From: Echeneis naucrates
Lineage: Eukaryota > Chordata > Actinopteri > Carangiformes > Echeneidae
Length of the DNA stretch: 64,000 bases
Direction of reading: 5' to 3'
Assembly (NCBI RefSeq): GCF_900963305.1
Contig: NC_042532.1
Span: 21,761,757-21,825,756, forward strand
Shown here: positions 1 to 11,600 of the stretch, in pieces
Layout of the letters: each line of letters begins with the position of its first letter
Position numbering within the stretch: the stretch's first letter is position 1
Program-made: the position numbers and the translations under genes
Notes under the pieces: model-generated
Seen by the model: only the letters and a program-made list of their open reading frames with translations
The model's database searches: none
Told to the model about the DNA's origin: nothing

Positions 1-393
1 ACACACAATAACAGATGAGGTTGATGTGAGAGTTTATGTTATTGCTGCAGGTGATGGAGGATCATCTTCCTGTGGTGAAGTTCTGGGCCCGATGATGTTC
101 TGTGTGATGTCCTGTTGTATAGGTGTCACCACTGAGTCTCTCAGATCTGCGAACTACAAAGATCCTTCTGTTCTCACATCACACAGTCACTATAAACAGA
201 AAACATTTTCTGCCTCAGCCACAGGATCTGGATCAGAATCAGGACCAGGATTCCATAGTAATGTCATTAAACCAGCGTTAATTCAGAAATCACAGATTTT
301 GTATTTGATTTATTCGAAGAGTAATAATCCATGAGCAAATAATGCATTCAGGTGTTAATCAGAAACCTGATCCAGCTTCTCCCCTCCCCCCAG

Positions 394-3211
394 GATGAAG
401 TGAGCGTAGTGGGTGAGGAGCCTGAGGAGCTCCATGGGGTTCTGTCTCCTCCTCTGATCCAATACCAGGGTCCAGTCTTCCCTCCCCAAAACCCTCCTGC
501 CCTCCCTGCCCAGGATCAGGCCTCCATCCCGGACACCGACCATCAGAGAGACGCTCTGGAGAACCGGCTGGTAGAATGGTGAGGATCTGATCTGATCCGG
601 TCTGATCTGCTCTGTTACAGTGTGACTGATAGTTTGTTCTGTTCAGGGTGGAGCAGCAGCTGATGTCCAGGATAATCACAGAGATGTACCGCCGCCCTTC
701 CTCTGGTCCCGCCCCCCAAAACATTTCCTCTGACCAATCAGAGCTTGAAGAGCGGAGTGTTTCCTCAGACATTGGTGAGCAGACAATCAGATGGACCAAT
801 GGGAACAGGTTTCTGCTGACTAACACATTGAGGCATCATGTGGACTTGGTCCCAGTCCAGGACCAGCTGATTCTGATACATGTTTGTTGTGTGTGAATTG
901 GACTGTTGTGCATCAGTGGACACAGTAGGAGCTGAAGGTCTACAGCTGTTTGTAGACTCGAGCATGTCAGTGGACTCCGGTCTGATCAGGCAGCTGGTTC
1001 ATGAGGTTCTGGCAGAGATTGTGGCTCTGATGCTGGGACAGAGAGAAGGATGGGAAACAGGACCAAAACAAGGGCTAGAACCCCCAGGACCGGGATCAGA
1101 GTCACATCAGGAGGTAAAAAAAATTCAGGACAGAGAACATCCTTCACAGTGAGTCTGAGTACTGGTCCTAATCTGGATCTTGCTTCTTCTTTTCCAGGAC
1201 AAACTGGTCCCTCTGGTTCCTACACCAGTGCCAACCCCCCCACCCAAAGTGGATCCACCCACTGGACAGACCACACCTCCAACAACACCTGCATCTGAGC
1301 CAACCAGCCTGCTCTGTGAGGACTCTCCTCAGCCAATCACAGCTCCAGGTTGGAAACATCATTAGCTTCATTAGCACTTCACTGGCAGCTGTAGGCCGCT
1401 AATAGTGTCAGCATAATCCTGTTAGCTTTAGTGATGTAAGTTTCAGTATTGTATATTAGAAGAGACAAACATAATTATTAGCATTCCTTCATCTTCTACC
1501 TCTGATCCGTTTCTGGGTCACGGGGGCTTCTGGAGCCAATCCCAGCTCACTCTGGGCGAGGGGTGGGGTCACCCTGGACAAGTCTCCAGTCCATCACAGA
1601 GACAGAAAGACCTACGGACAGTTTAGAGTCACCAATGAACCCAAGCAGGATGTCTATGGAGGCCCCAGGCCGGGAACCGAACCAGGACCTCCTTGTTGTG
1701 GGGGGACAGAGATAAACACTGTGCCACGTGCTGCCCCATTACTAACATAATTAACATTATTAACATTGTGTGAACATTAGCATCTTTAGCATGTTTTCTT
1801 CCGGTTAAAGGAGCTGTAGCTGATTTCTGAGCTGTCTCTCTGTGTGATCTCAGAGCTGGTGACCACACCCACACCCAGTCCTGACACCGACAGGTCAACA
1901 GGAAGTCTTGCCCCACATCAAGCTCTGTCCCCCCTGACCTGGGGAGATGCTGAGCTGCCATTGGATGAGGAGAGACCAGAAGAACAAATGGATACACACA
2001 AGCATCCACTGTATGTTGGTAGACCTTCAGACCAACAGACCTTCAGACCTTCAGACATTCAGACCCTCAGACCTTCAGACCTTCAGACCCTCAGACCTTC
2101 AGACCCTCAGACCCTCAGACCCTCAGACCAACAGACCCCCAGACCTTCAGACCATCAGACCTTCAGACCTTCAGACCCTCAGACCCTCAGACCCTCAGAC
2201 CTTCAGACCCTCAGACCTTCAGACCATCAGACTGACCATGACCATGATTGTTTTTTCCTCTCACTGTCTGTCCTCCTGCAGAGTGATGTCAGTAGCAGAG
2301 GAGGAGCCTGCTCTCTCTTCCCCCCTGCCTACTTCTCCTTCCCCTCTTGCTCCTGATCCTGGTCCTGGTCCTGGTCCTGACTTTGATCCCAGACCGTCAT
2401 CAGTCTCCAGCTCCTCAGGAGAGTCCAGCAGCAGCAGCAGTGCAGTGACTGCAGCACTGAAACACATCTCAGAGGGAGAACTACTCATCAGCGTCAACCA
2501 GCTGGCAGCCATGACGGGTAACATCTTCATCCTCCTCATCATCATCATTGGTAAATGGGGTCTGGATGTTGACTCTGATTTCTGTGTCTCAGAGGACGAC
2601 GTCGGCTACAGTCTTTCCAGTTCTCTGCAGGAGCTGCAGGACATGGTAAGGCTGATCAGGTAGATTGTAATCAATCAATCAACAGTATGAGTGTCTCACC
2701 TGCCTCCCCATCCCTCCCAGGACCATGACCCCCCAAGTGAAGGACAGCTCAGAGGTCACAACCTCCTGCTCACCCTGCTGACCAAGATGGAGCAAGGTGT
2801 CACACACCAAGGAGAGAGACCACAACCAGAGGTACACAACACATCCTGAGCCCAAAGAACACACACACTCAGTGACCTTTGACCTGCTGTGTGTCCTCAG
2901 GGCTCCTGGGAGAGGGAGGACCAGGACCAGGAGGAGGATGTGAGTTTAGGAGAGGCAAGAGAAGATGGAATGACCAAATCTGTGAGCACAGCAGCCCGAC
3001 AGAGTCAAACCTCACCTGGACAGATCAGTCAGTGTGCAGGTAAGACTGCCTTCAGACATAACTCAGGGTAAAAAGCCACAGGGCTGTGTCTAGGTGATGA
3101 CATCATCACTATGTCTGTTCCTCAGATGTGTCCATCGTCAGCTTTGAAGCAGCCAGTCAGGGCTTGACTACCACGGACAGCCTGGTGATGGAGCCACAAG
3201 GTACACTGACA

Positions 3212-3257
<46 letters not shown>

Positions 3258-3351
3258 GACACACAGAAGGATTTAATGTTGTGGTGTTGAACTTTCTTTT
3301 ATGTGTGTGTGTGTGTGTGTAGGTTCCCAACCCGGTCAGACAAACAGGTAA
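394..3351 (+). CDS. talpid3: talpid3 (KIAA0586), C-terminal part, 5' end outside window
   Basis: Centrosomal/basal-body protein needed for cilium formation and Hedgehog signalling (family knowledge). Exons read from splice sites and phase: 394-578, 647-774, 917-1113, 1198-1348, 1854-2010, 2282-2517, 2593-2645, 2721-2831, 2901-3039, 3126-3200, 3323-3351; about 486 residues are in the window. Recognisable segments are ENRLVEWVEQQLMSRIITEM, VGAEGLQLFVDSS followed by a leucine-rich helix, a Pro/Thr-rich linker, and an acidic SEGELLISVNQ region. A 24-base in-phase micro-exon at 51-74 may precede the first listed exon. The 3' end is uncertain: the last exon reads into TAA at 3349-3351, or splices at 3347 to an acceptor at 3912 and stops three codons later. 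AATAAA follows at 4164. Upstream exons lie before base 1. The family call is strong; the last exon is tentative. Confidence 0.85.
1482..1736 (+). repeat. Dispersed fish repeat of the CTTCTACC...GTGCTGCCC type
   Basis: A talpid3 intron carries about 255 bases typical of a very common fish interspersed repeat: a start like ATCTTCTACCTCTGATCCG, a middle with CACCCTGGACAAGTC, and an end GTGCCACGTGCTGCCCC. It is shorter than copies I remember, so it is internally deleted. I cannot assign its class (SINE or LINE tail) with confidence. A shorter, more decayed relative is at 15217-15275. Confidence 0.6.
2023..2232 (+). repeat. 8-bp minisatellite filling a talpid3 intron
   Basis: About 26 tandem copies of an 8-base unit, CTTCAGAC or CCTCAGAC with occasional variants such as CATCAGAC and CAACAGAC. 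The array takes up some 210 of the 271 bases of the intron 2011-2281. The unit holds no stop codon in two forward frames, which is why long open frames run across it; they are not genes. Confidence 0.95.
3212..3254 (+). repeat. (CA)n microsatellite
   Basis: Uninterrupted CA dinucleotides in the talpid3 intron 3201-3322. A separate (TG)n tract at 3303-3320 runs up to the acceptor of the next exon. Another CA run is at 3661-3681. Confidence 0.97.
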
Positions 3352-4163
3352 GACTGTTCTGTTCTGTTCAGTGGTGTTGCTGTGTGTATACTTCAAAGCT
3401 GGTCACAGCTGTTGTTACCATGGTAACTGTGGTGCAGACATGTTGGTCATGGCTTTGTCAGCAGCTGAGACACTGACAGACTGTTTGGAAAAACTTTATC
3501 AACATCAAAATATGAACACTGAGACAGCCTATCATGTGATCACCAGGGGGCAGCGTGTCTTCATTGACAGCTCACTGAATTGGTTAACGATAAACAATAA
3601 ACTAAGATAAAAAAATTATCATCAAACACTTTACCTACTACATGCATCAACACGCACGCACACACACACACACACACACACATACACATAGTTAAAGGGT
3701 TGTGTATCTGTGTGCATTTTGATGCTGACTCCCACACATCTCCATACATGGTAATGTTTACACTGACTCGGTTGTTGTAGTGTCGTTACAGTCTGTGAGC
3801 GTGTGTTCATTGCTGAACCGATGTCTGCAGTGAAACTAATTTCTTGGTTTCCTTAGTAACACACAGTTCACCTGCAGGAGGTGAGATTTATGAGCTGAGT
3901 CTGTTTCTACAGCCAGACATGAGGAAGCGGAGGAAGGACGATTCAGGAGGATGACTGTTCATCTGCTCTTCCTCAGACGGGAGGCGGAGGCCATTAAAGG
4001 GTAAACTCTTCATGGTTCCGTCTGTGAAACACTAAGCGGCTCAGAACCAGCAGGATCCAGCCTGGTCCCAGTTTCACTATTACTCTTAGTTTAACCTTTG
4101 ACCTCACAGCTGTAAAACTGTGGTCCAATCAGTGATCAATATCTGTCTATGTTTTGATGATGA

Positions 4164-4169
4164 AATAAA
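4164..4169 (+). terminator. Probable talpid3 polyadenylation signal
   Basis: AATAAA about 800 bases after the talpid3 stop, followed at 4199-4230 by a long GT repeat that could act as the GU-rich downstream element. It is the first good signal after the last recognisable exon. Confidence 0.5.
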
Positions 4170-4196
4170 TGTTTTAATGAAGCTGCTGCCTGTGTC

Positions 4197-4198
<2 letters not shown>

Positions 4199-4230
<32 letters not shown>
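4199..4230 (+). repeat. (GT)n microsatellite
   Basis: Pure GT dinucleotides just downstream of the AATAAA at 4164, ending in an alternating CATGCGCG stretch. Confidence 0.97.
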
Positions 4231-4231
<1 letters not shown>

Positions 4232-4239
4232 ATGCGCGT

Positions 4240-4930
4240 GCCAGCCAGTCAAAACTGTGGGAACATGAACTGTCAAACACAAAAACACACAGTGAGTGTG
4301 TAGATAAAAGGATGGCAAGCAGGAAATGGGATTAGAGGAGCAGCACACACACACATATACACACACAGCTGCCCCGCCTCCTGCTGACGTAACCTGGAGG
4401 GCGGTAGGACCCCGTGGGGAAGGGGCGTGCCTTAGGGGCGGAGCATCAAGCTCAACCAAGACACACTATTAGACAGGATATCCCTCCAAAATAAAAGGTG
4501 AGCTGAAGCGTGATTTAAAAAAAAAAAAATCTGATGGTTCCAAAAAAAGATAAAATGTTATTATTACTCACTGCTGTTATTACTGTTACAAATCTTTAAG
4601 TGATCATCGTTGGGGCTAGTCCGGGACAGCAGGTGTCATTCAGACGCTTGTGACGCTTGTGACGTTATTTGTTGAAGCTATGTTTTAATTTGAAGGTGAC
4701 AAAAGGAGGTAAACGTGGACATCACCGGTGACGTGACCCCGCTTGCCTCTGCGTTGAGGGGGCGTGGCTGACTGTCGATATGGGCGGGGCCTCGACAGCT
4801 GGACGGAGCTCGTGCAGTTAGAGCTTCACTCAGCCGGAGCCGCCGTGGCCGCAGGGCATGCTGGGAGTTACCTGGACGGCCAGACCAGGACCGCTCAGTG
4901 CTGTTCACATCCTCCGGACAGGCTGAGGAC
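4240..4930 (+). other. talpid3-dact1 interval: dact1 promoter and 5' UTR
   Basis: About 700 bases between the talpid3 3' end and the dact1 start codon. The last 200 bases are GC-rich and are the likely dact1 promoter and leader. No TATA box stands out. A purine-rich stretch near 4510-4555 and ordinary unique sequence fill the rest. Confidence 0.45.
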
Positions 4931-7900
4931 ATGCTGCTGTCCGTCCCCTTCCGGCGGGACGGGGACACGGAGCGGCGGCGCTCGTTCCGGGACCGGCTCG
5001 GGGCCGCCGTGTCCGGGCTCGGGGAGCTGGAGCTCCTGCGGCGGCGGCAGGAGCTGCTGGTCCGGGCCGCGCTGGAGCTTCGGGAGGCGGCGGAGCAGCA
5101 GCGGCAGCTCCGGGAGGATGAGCTGAGCTCCGGGGAGAAGCTGCTGGAGGAAAATATCCTGCTGCTCAGGAAACAGCTGGTAGGTCCTGACCTCTGACCT
5201 CTGTGACCCCAGGCTGCACGGGACGACTCAGGTGTGAGGTCAGAGGTCAAAGGTGAAGGCGGGGTCAGTCTGAAGTTTACACACTCTGGCCTTTGTAAGG
5301 TGATGCTGATTGGCTGAGAGGAAGTGATGTCAGATTAAAATTTTATGTCCCCCCGCTCAAATGTTTGTTTTCTGGATGGCTCATGCTCATTGGACAATGT
5401 AGTGATGACATCACAGACTGAACCTCTCATCTGTTTTAAATTAGTAAAAGGTCCAAGACCATCAGTCAGAAGATGATGATGTCATCGACAAAGAGTCCAT
5501 ACTGTGTGTGCGTGTGTTCAGGTTTCAGTCTCAGACTCTAATGTGGACTGAGCCAGTTTGCTGGTTCTGCCACAGACCTGAACCCAGTGGATCTGTTGGG
5601 GTCAGGTCAGCTGAACTTGGTCCAGGTCTTGGGGGGTAGCCTCAGACCTGACCCCCCATGTGGATGGGGTCAGCTGACTGTCAGCTGTCGTCTGTTTACT
5701 GTGTTAGAGTGCAACTTTTCACACGTGAGGCGACGAAAGTCTTTGAAGTGAAGTCGGTGTGAAGTACAACGCTGAAGGCCTAAATATCAGCTGGGATCTG
5801 TAAAGTCTGGGAAAACCCCCGGATTCAGGACTGGACTGTCTTTGCCTCTGGGATTCAGGTGTTGTTGCGTTCGGGCCTTTGTGTAGATTTGAGCTGTGAC
5901 ACCAGCTGATTGTGTTTTTGATTAAGAGAGAAATCAGAGTCTTGATTCTGGTCCTTGAACCGGACCTAGACCTGGACCTCAACAAACCATCGGTCTTCTT
6001 CGCTTCTCTTCTATTGTTTTTGGACGCTGTTTCTGCTGCAGCTGTGTCTCAAATCTTGAATCTGGAGCGCATTAGAGCCCCCCGCCCCCCTCATGCAGGA
6101 ACAAATGGAGATTCCTGCGAGCTGCTGGAAACTCTGCAGATCGTCTTTCAGCTCCGTGACGCAGCAGCTGAGACAAACTGTATGCACAGTAAACTGGGTC
6201 TGAGCCTGATCCTGGGCCTGGTCCTCGTTTGTTGTTGGTTCAATCCATTAGATCTTGGAGCTGATCCAGTTCAGATTCTTTCAGACTTGGGAGGTCAACG
6301 GTCATCCTTGGTGGGTGCTTTTATTTTGAAGTGTGAGGACTGAGGGCGGGGCCCTCAGCGTCAATGATGTCACATTTCTGAAGATGTAGGTGATAAACAG
6401 GATGTGAGTGAGGAACAGTAATAAAGGAGGACGACCTCTGACCTCCAGAACACGTTTGACATCACTTTCTGTAGTGTCAGGGAGCGGGGCTTGGTACATC
6501 ACCGTCAGCTGATTGGCTGACCAGAGAAACAGCTGGATGGGTGTTGGTTCACATGTATCTCATTCAGGAGAGCAACTATTGCCAACACACAGATAGGTTT
6601 CTATCTGAACAGATGACCTTTGACTTCCATGTGGACACAGATGTTATCAGTGTCTCCAGATGTTTAAGGAGCAGCTGGAGTCTCAGTGCTCTGAACTCCT
6701 GCAGAGGATTATTGATGATTATCGATTGTAGATGATATTTGGTGTTTTGGCAGCAGTTGTGTGTCTGCAGCAGCTCAGTTGCAGGAATGCAGCACATGAC
6801 CAGCAGCATAACCCACATGTTTTCCATCTCAGGAGGGGAGGGGCATTCAGGCTGTGTTTGTGTGTGTGGTTGTCTAAAGAGAAATAGGTCACATGATCAC
6901 GTTCACATCTCTGAGTTTTGTGTTTGATTTCTAACACTGTGATTTTGTGAAGTGGTTTGTGTTGTCAGTGTCTTCCACAGTCGAACATGACTGTTGGATC
7001 AGGAACATCCACCAGCGTGGAAGCCGTCAGAGCTTTTATTTTGTTAAGTTGCAGTCAGATGTTCCAGATGTTGGTCAGTGTCTCTGTTTCCAGAACTGTC
7101 TGCGGCGGAGGGACACCGGACTCATCTCTCAGCTCCAGGACCTCGACCGTCAGATCAGCGACCTGCGGCTGGACACCGCGGTGTCACATGACCAGCCAGA
7201 GTCGGACAGTCGACCGAGCTCAGGTAGTCCAGACCGGACCACCCAAGTGAACCAGTGAAAACCTGATCCAGGTCTGATCTGGACAGACTCCAGGACTGTT
7301 TGTTTTCTGCTGAAACATCCAAACAAAAAATGAAAATGATCTTCATTGGACTGAAATGTGTGTCTGAGTGCTTTATGTGACATCTGTTATCTTTTTATCA
7401 GATCGGAGGACATCACAGGGCATTAACAAACATCACTTGACATCACTTCCTGTCTGTATCTTTCAGGTTTCTACGAGTTGAGTGATGGGGCGTCTGGCTC
7501 TCTCTCAAACTCTTCTAACTCGGTCTTCAGTGAGTGTTTCTGTTCACCGCCGGACGCAGACGGATACCACCCGTCTACAGGTACGCACTCGCCGCCACCA
7601 GACACTGCAGTGATGACACACATCTACAAAGGTCAAAGGTCAGAATCAGAATCCTGCTGCATTTTTAAATTTTGTGTGTGAAAAGAGCTGAAGTGGGTCA
7701 GCTGATCTGTTTTTATCCAACAATCCAACAATGAGTCTGAAAGTCCTCTTTGATTTCCTGGAAATAGCTCAAAGGAAAGTTGGTCTAAAGTGACAAGAAC
7801 TTCGTTAACTGTCATTAATGTTGTTAAACACTGTTATCGTCGTTGAATGGTAAACTGGCCTCACTGTGTCTTTGTTGGACTTGATGCTCAAAGAAAACAC

Positions 7901-10651
7901 GCTGAGTCTGTGGTTCACCCAGAGTTTCTTTTTTCACAGAGGCCAGGAAGTGACACATAGTCCTCTGACCTCTGACCTCCGACCTCCAGCTCTAAATGTA
8001 ACTCATCCACTGAACAAACATTGTGCGACTTTAGTCCAGTGAGCTGTGATGTCACACTGATGTTTCCCTTCATGTCGTCTAATCCTCCGACGTTCATAAT
8101 TTTTTAAAGAAATTTTGCAGAATGTTCAGTTACTGAAACAAACAGATCTGTTAAACATGTCAAGAGCAGAACACATCTGATATTTCCTGATGAGATCCAC
8201 CATGAACCAACTGACAATGTCGCACACAGACACACAGCAGACCCCTGTGTCCCAACATGCTGGACTCTTGTGGTCCTTCTTCTCTTAAACCCGTTTCTGG
8301 TGGTTTTCATTATGCAGCTCTCACTGAAGAGACGCGTTGGAATGAGAATCCATGACAGCGATGGGAATCTTCCACAGATAGAATCGTGAAACTGAACCTA
8401 CTCTGGATTTGGATCCAGTTTAAATCAAATCCAGGACCGGAGACAGAAGGGTTAACTTCCAGCTCTCTGTCTCCGCTGAAGAATTTTCCACTGACTAATT
8501 CTGCTGAACAAACAGCTCATGACCAGATTCAGCAGACCACTTCGTCACAAGTTCACTTCCTGTCAGCTGGGACTTTAGCAAACACTGCAGCACTCAAGTC
8601 CAAGTCCAGCAGACCTGGTCCTGAAGTGGATCTGATCTCTAATGTGAATTCCCTCTCCTTCTCCCTCAGATGAGTTGCCTGGCTGTTTGGAGTGTGGCAG
8701 TCTGGCTGGAGGACCAGCTGATGACTCGTGTTACGGACCAGGTCCTGCCCCGTCCCCTGTGGGCTCTGCCCCCACAATGGCCCCTTGCAACTCCCAGTCT
8801 AAATTCCACTGTGACCTGGTGAGCCGAAATGGCAGTGACGTGTACCGGTACCCGAGCCCTCTGCATGCTGTGGCCGTCCAGAGTCCGGTCTTTCTCCAGA
8901 TGTTGAGTCACGGAGGTCACTGTGGAGATGAAGGTCTTCTGAGAAGCTTTGATGTCAGTGTTGAAGCTCTGAAACCAGAATTTTTCCTGCTTCCTGCTTC
9001 AGTTTCAGCTCCTCTAGTTGCTCCGAGCGCTTCATCCTCCTCCTGTCATAAGCGTCTGGATGGCTTCATCTATAGTCTGCTGCAGCGGCGAGCGCCACCC
9101 TTCAGGACCAGCAGACCCAGAACCAGCATCAGCACAGATCCATCAAAGAGCATCCTGAGGCAGGCGAGTCTCTGTGTGAGGCAGGTTTCTGGACCCAGCT
9201 CTGGTTCAGGTTTGGGTCTGAAGGGGTCTGAACTCAAACCCCTGTGGGCAGCAGGAAGAGGACCAGCAGACTGTGCTGCCCCCCTGTTTTCTCAGAGAAA
9301 CCATGCTGACAGGAAAGCTGAAGAACAAGACACCCAAAATGGTTTCCATGGCAGCAGCGATGACTTTAAGAATAACAACAGCAACTTGGTATCAAGTCAG
9401 AACAGGCAGCACCCTGCCGACTTCCAGAATGACAGTCTGTTTCCCAACGCAGCCCCCAGCAGTCTGATGAACAGGAAGAGCAAAGGGTGTCTTGCCTCCG
9501 CTGTGGCCTCCCTCACTCTGCCTAAAGGCCTCGAGGAGCTGGACCACCTCAGAGCCAACTCAACCCCCAAAGAGTCCAAGCAGCCTTGTTACCCCCCTGA
9601 CCATGAGCTGCCTCACAGACATAAGAACAGCCCCACCCCAGAGGAAGGTGATAGGTTGGTGCCAGAGCTGGTGAGTGTGGGTTCCTCCTCCCAGAGTCAG
9701 CACGAAGCAGGAAGTGGCGAGAGTCATATGGTCAACGCCAACGACAGGGGACAGAACATCAAACTCCGTAAGGCAGCCCGAAAAAATATGAAAACAAGGA
9801 GCATTGAGATGATGAGGACAAATCGGACCTCTGAACACAATGAGCCCCCCGAGACACGAGGGGAAAAGTCCCACCTGTTGGAGGACTCCACCCATATAAA
9901 AACATCCAGGAGGGGTCCTGGTGGCGCTGCTGGGGTGTCCTCCTCCAGAATCAACAAATGCCTCTCTGCGGCCGTCCCAGAGTCGTCTGCCGCCACACTT
10001 GGTGTGCGGCCAGGTACGTCAAAGCACCTTCACTATGGAAACCATCACCGCCACTGTCACCATCATCACCAGCACGGGCGAGACCAGGTCGTGGTCATTG
10101 CCAAACCAAAACACAAACGAAACAGTTACCGGCGGCTACGTGCCATCATGGAGGTCCCGTACGATGAGGCATTCAGGCGCGCTCAGCGGCGACAGAGAAA
10201 AGAGTTTCTCAGCCGGTCTGCAGCTGACAAAGGGCTCCCTGGTGGCAAGCAGCTGAGCAGCCTGTACTCATACACCGCGGGAAGTGACTCTGAGTATTCA
10301 GCTGAGTGTGCGTCGCTCTTTCATTCCACCATTGTGGACACCAGTGAGGACGAGAGGTCCAACTACACCACCAACCGCTTTGGAGACAGTGAGTCCAGTG
10401 ACGAGAACTACGTGTACGAGAGCGCCACCACCAGTGATACTGAGGAGAGTGGGGAAGGGGGGGCTGGGGGTTGGATTGGTGGACTGAACAGAGGGCGGAG
10501 GCAGTTGGGGGCACCAGGTGCCAGAGCAAGGGGACAGGAAATGACTCCAGCTCAGGTTAAGACCTATGTCAAGATCAAGGCCTCTCACAACCTGAAGAAG
10601 AAGATCCTGAGGTTCAGGTCGGGCTCACTCAAACTCATGACCACAGTCTGA
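4931..10651 (+). CDS. dact1: dact1, dapper antagonist of beta-catenin 1
   Basis: Cytoplasmic scaffold that binds Dishevelled and tunes Wnt/beta-catenin and planar polarity signalling (family knowledge). Four coding exons: 4931-5179, 7094-7223, 7467-7580, 8670-10651; 824 residues, close to the family's usual size. Residues 1-126 form a leucine-rich coiled coil, including [10 protein letters not shown] and [13 protein letters not shown]. Exon 3 is the conserved serine-rich [16 protein letters not shown] block. The large last exon has a His-rich patch (about 618-636), a basic segment ([13 protein letters not shown]), the conserved [14 protein letters not shown] region (about 702) and the C-terminal PDZ ligand MTTV. 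The start is the first ATG in frame before the coiled coil; it is shorter than the mammalian N terminus. dact2 is the alternative; adjacency to talpid3, as in human 14q23, favours dact1. Confidence 0.93.
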
Positions 10652-11171
10652 GTCCTTTGGAGACAGAATCAGTCCTGCACAGCCAAACTGGACCAGAACC
10701 ACGTCAAAATAGGCAGGAAGAGGGACAGCTGTCCTCCGTAGGACACATTCCTCCAAATTCAGTCAACCAAATGGATCTGTAATGAATTTACCATCTTCTG
10801 TCCATCTTAACAGATCAGTGCCTCCTTCACTCCTACACCATCAAGCTCATTGGCCTCTTGATCGTTGGTTCATCAGCTTCCTCTCTTTAAATTTTCTTTT
10901 TCTTTACTGCTCAAAAAGCTAATATTAGCTTATGTTAGCTTATGTTAGAGTTTCAGTCAGTGACACAGACTGGACTCCACAGTGAGCTGGCAGATTAGCA
11001 TGCTAACTTCCCTGCTGCAGACAGCTCTAGCTGGTTTGATGCTTTAGTCACATCTTGTTATGGAATAACGCTAAGCTAACAGCTAATAATGCTAAAATAG
11101 CTCCTTTAAGAGGTCTCACTGTCCCTTCAGACCAGAACTTGGTTCTTCAGGTCCTGGTCCTCACAGCAACA

Positions 11172-11192
11172 AACCCTAACCCTAACCCTAAA
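11172..11192 (+). repeat. Short telomere-like CCCTAA repeat
   Basis: Three perfect CCCTAA units in the dact1 3' UTR. Similar short GGTTAG/CCCTAA motifs occur near 14957-14980, 15116-15136 and 29486-29500. Confidence 0.8.
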
Positions 11193-11594
11193 ATATTTAC
11201 AGCATCAGATGCTTTATGGGAACCTGGTGTTTGAAGAGGTCAAGGGTCATTCTGGACTTCAGACCACCACCCCTCTGCTCTGGTCCCAAAGAGACCTGGA
11301 TCAGCTAATCCACATAATCCTCGTTCCCTGAATCTTCCTGGTTTCACTGTCAGGCACTGAGGCAGACTGAGGACTTGGTGGACTGTTGGGTCTGTTGTGG
11401 GTTGAGGTCGGATCTCTCTGCAGTTTCTCTTTATCTGCTGCACTTTTAGACAAACTGTCAGTGACAGACGGGACTCTAAACTGTTGTTTATATGTGGCCT
11501 TGTTTTGTATTTATTACACACAATCTGACAACACGCTTCTCTTTTTATTACACCATCCGGATATGTTTGTTTTTTTGTTTTTTTGAGAAAACAA

Positions 11595-11600
11595 ATTAAA
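11595..11600 (+). terminator. Probable dact1 polyadenylation signal
   Basis: ATTAAA about 945 bases after the dact1 stop, after a T-rich 3' UTR. A later AATAAA near 14925 would require a 4 kb UTR and is less likely. Confidence 0.45.

Noticed and set aside
1844-2663. Two long overlapping open frames rich in RPSDLQTLRPSD
   Set aside because: They are created by the stop-free 8-bp minisatellite in a talpid3 intron; the flanking exons are real but use other borders.
3157-3396. Cys/Val-rich minus-strand open frame
   Set aside because: Translation of a CA/GT microsatellite. The same holds for similar frames near 4136, 50230, 50829 and 57833.
4678-5250. 190-codon minus-strand frame opposite dact1 exon 1
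   Set aside because: Ser/Arg-rich shadow of the GC-rich dact1 exon; no conserved motif or start context.
9560-9996. Antisense frames across the dact1 last exon
   Set aside because: Shadows of a long coding exon; no family resemblance.
4931-10651. Assignment as dact2 or dact3
   Set aside because: Length, MTTV end fits several members, but talpid3 adjacency and the conserved blocks favour dact1.
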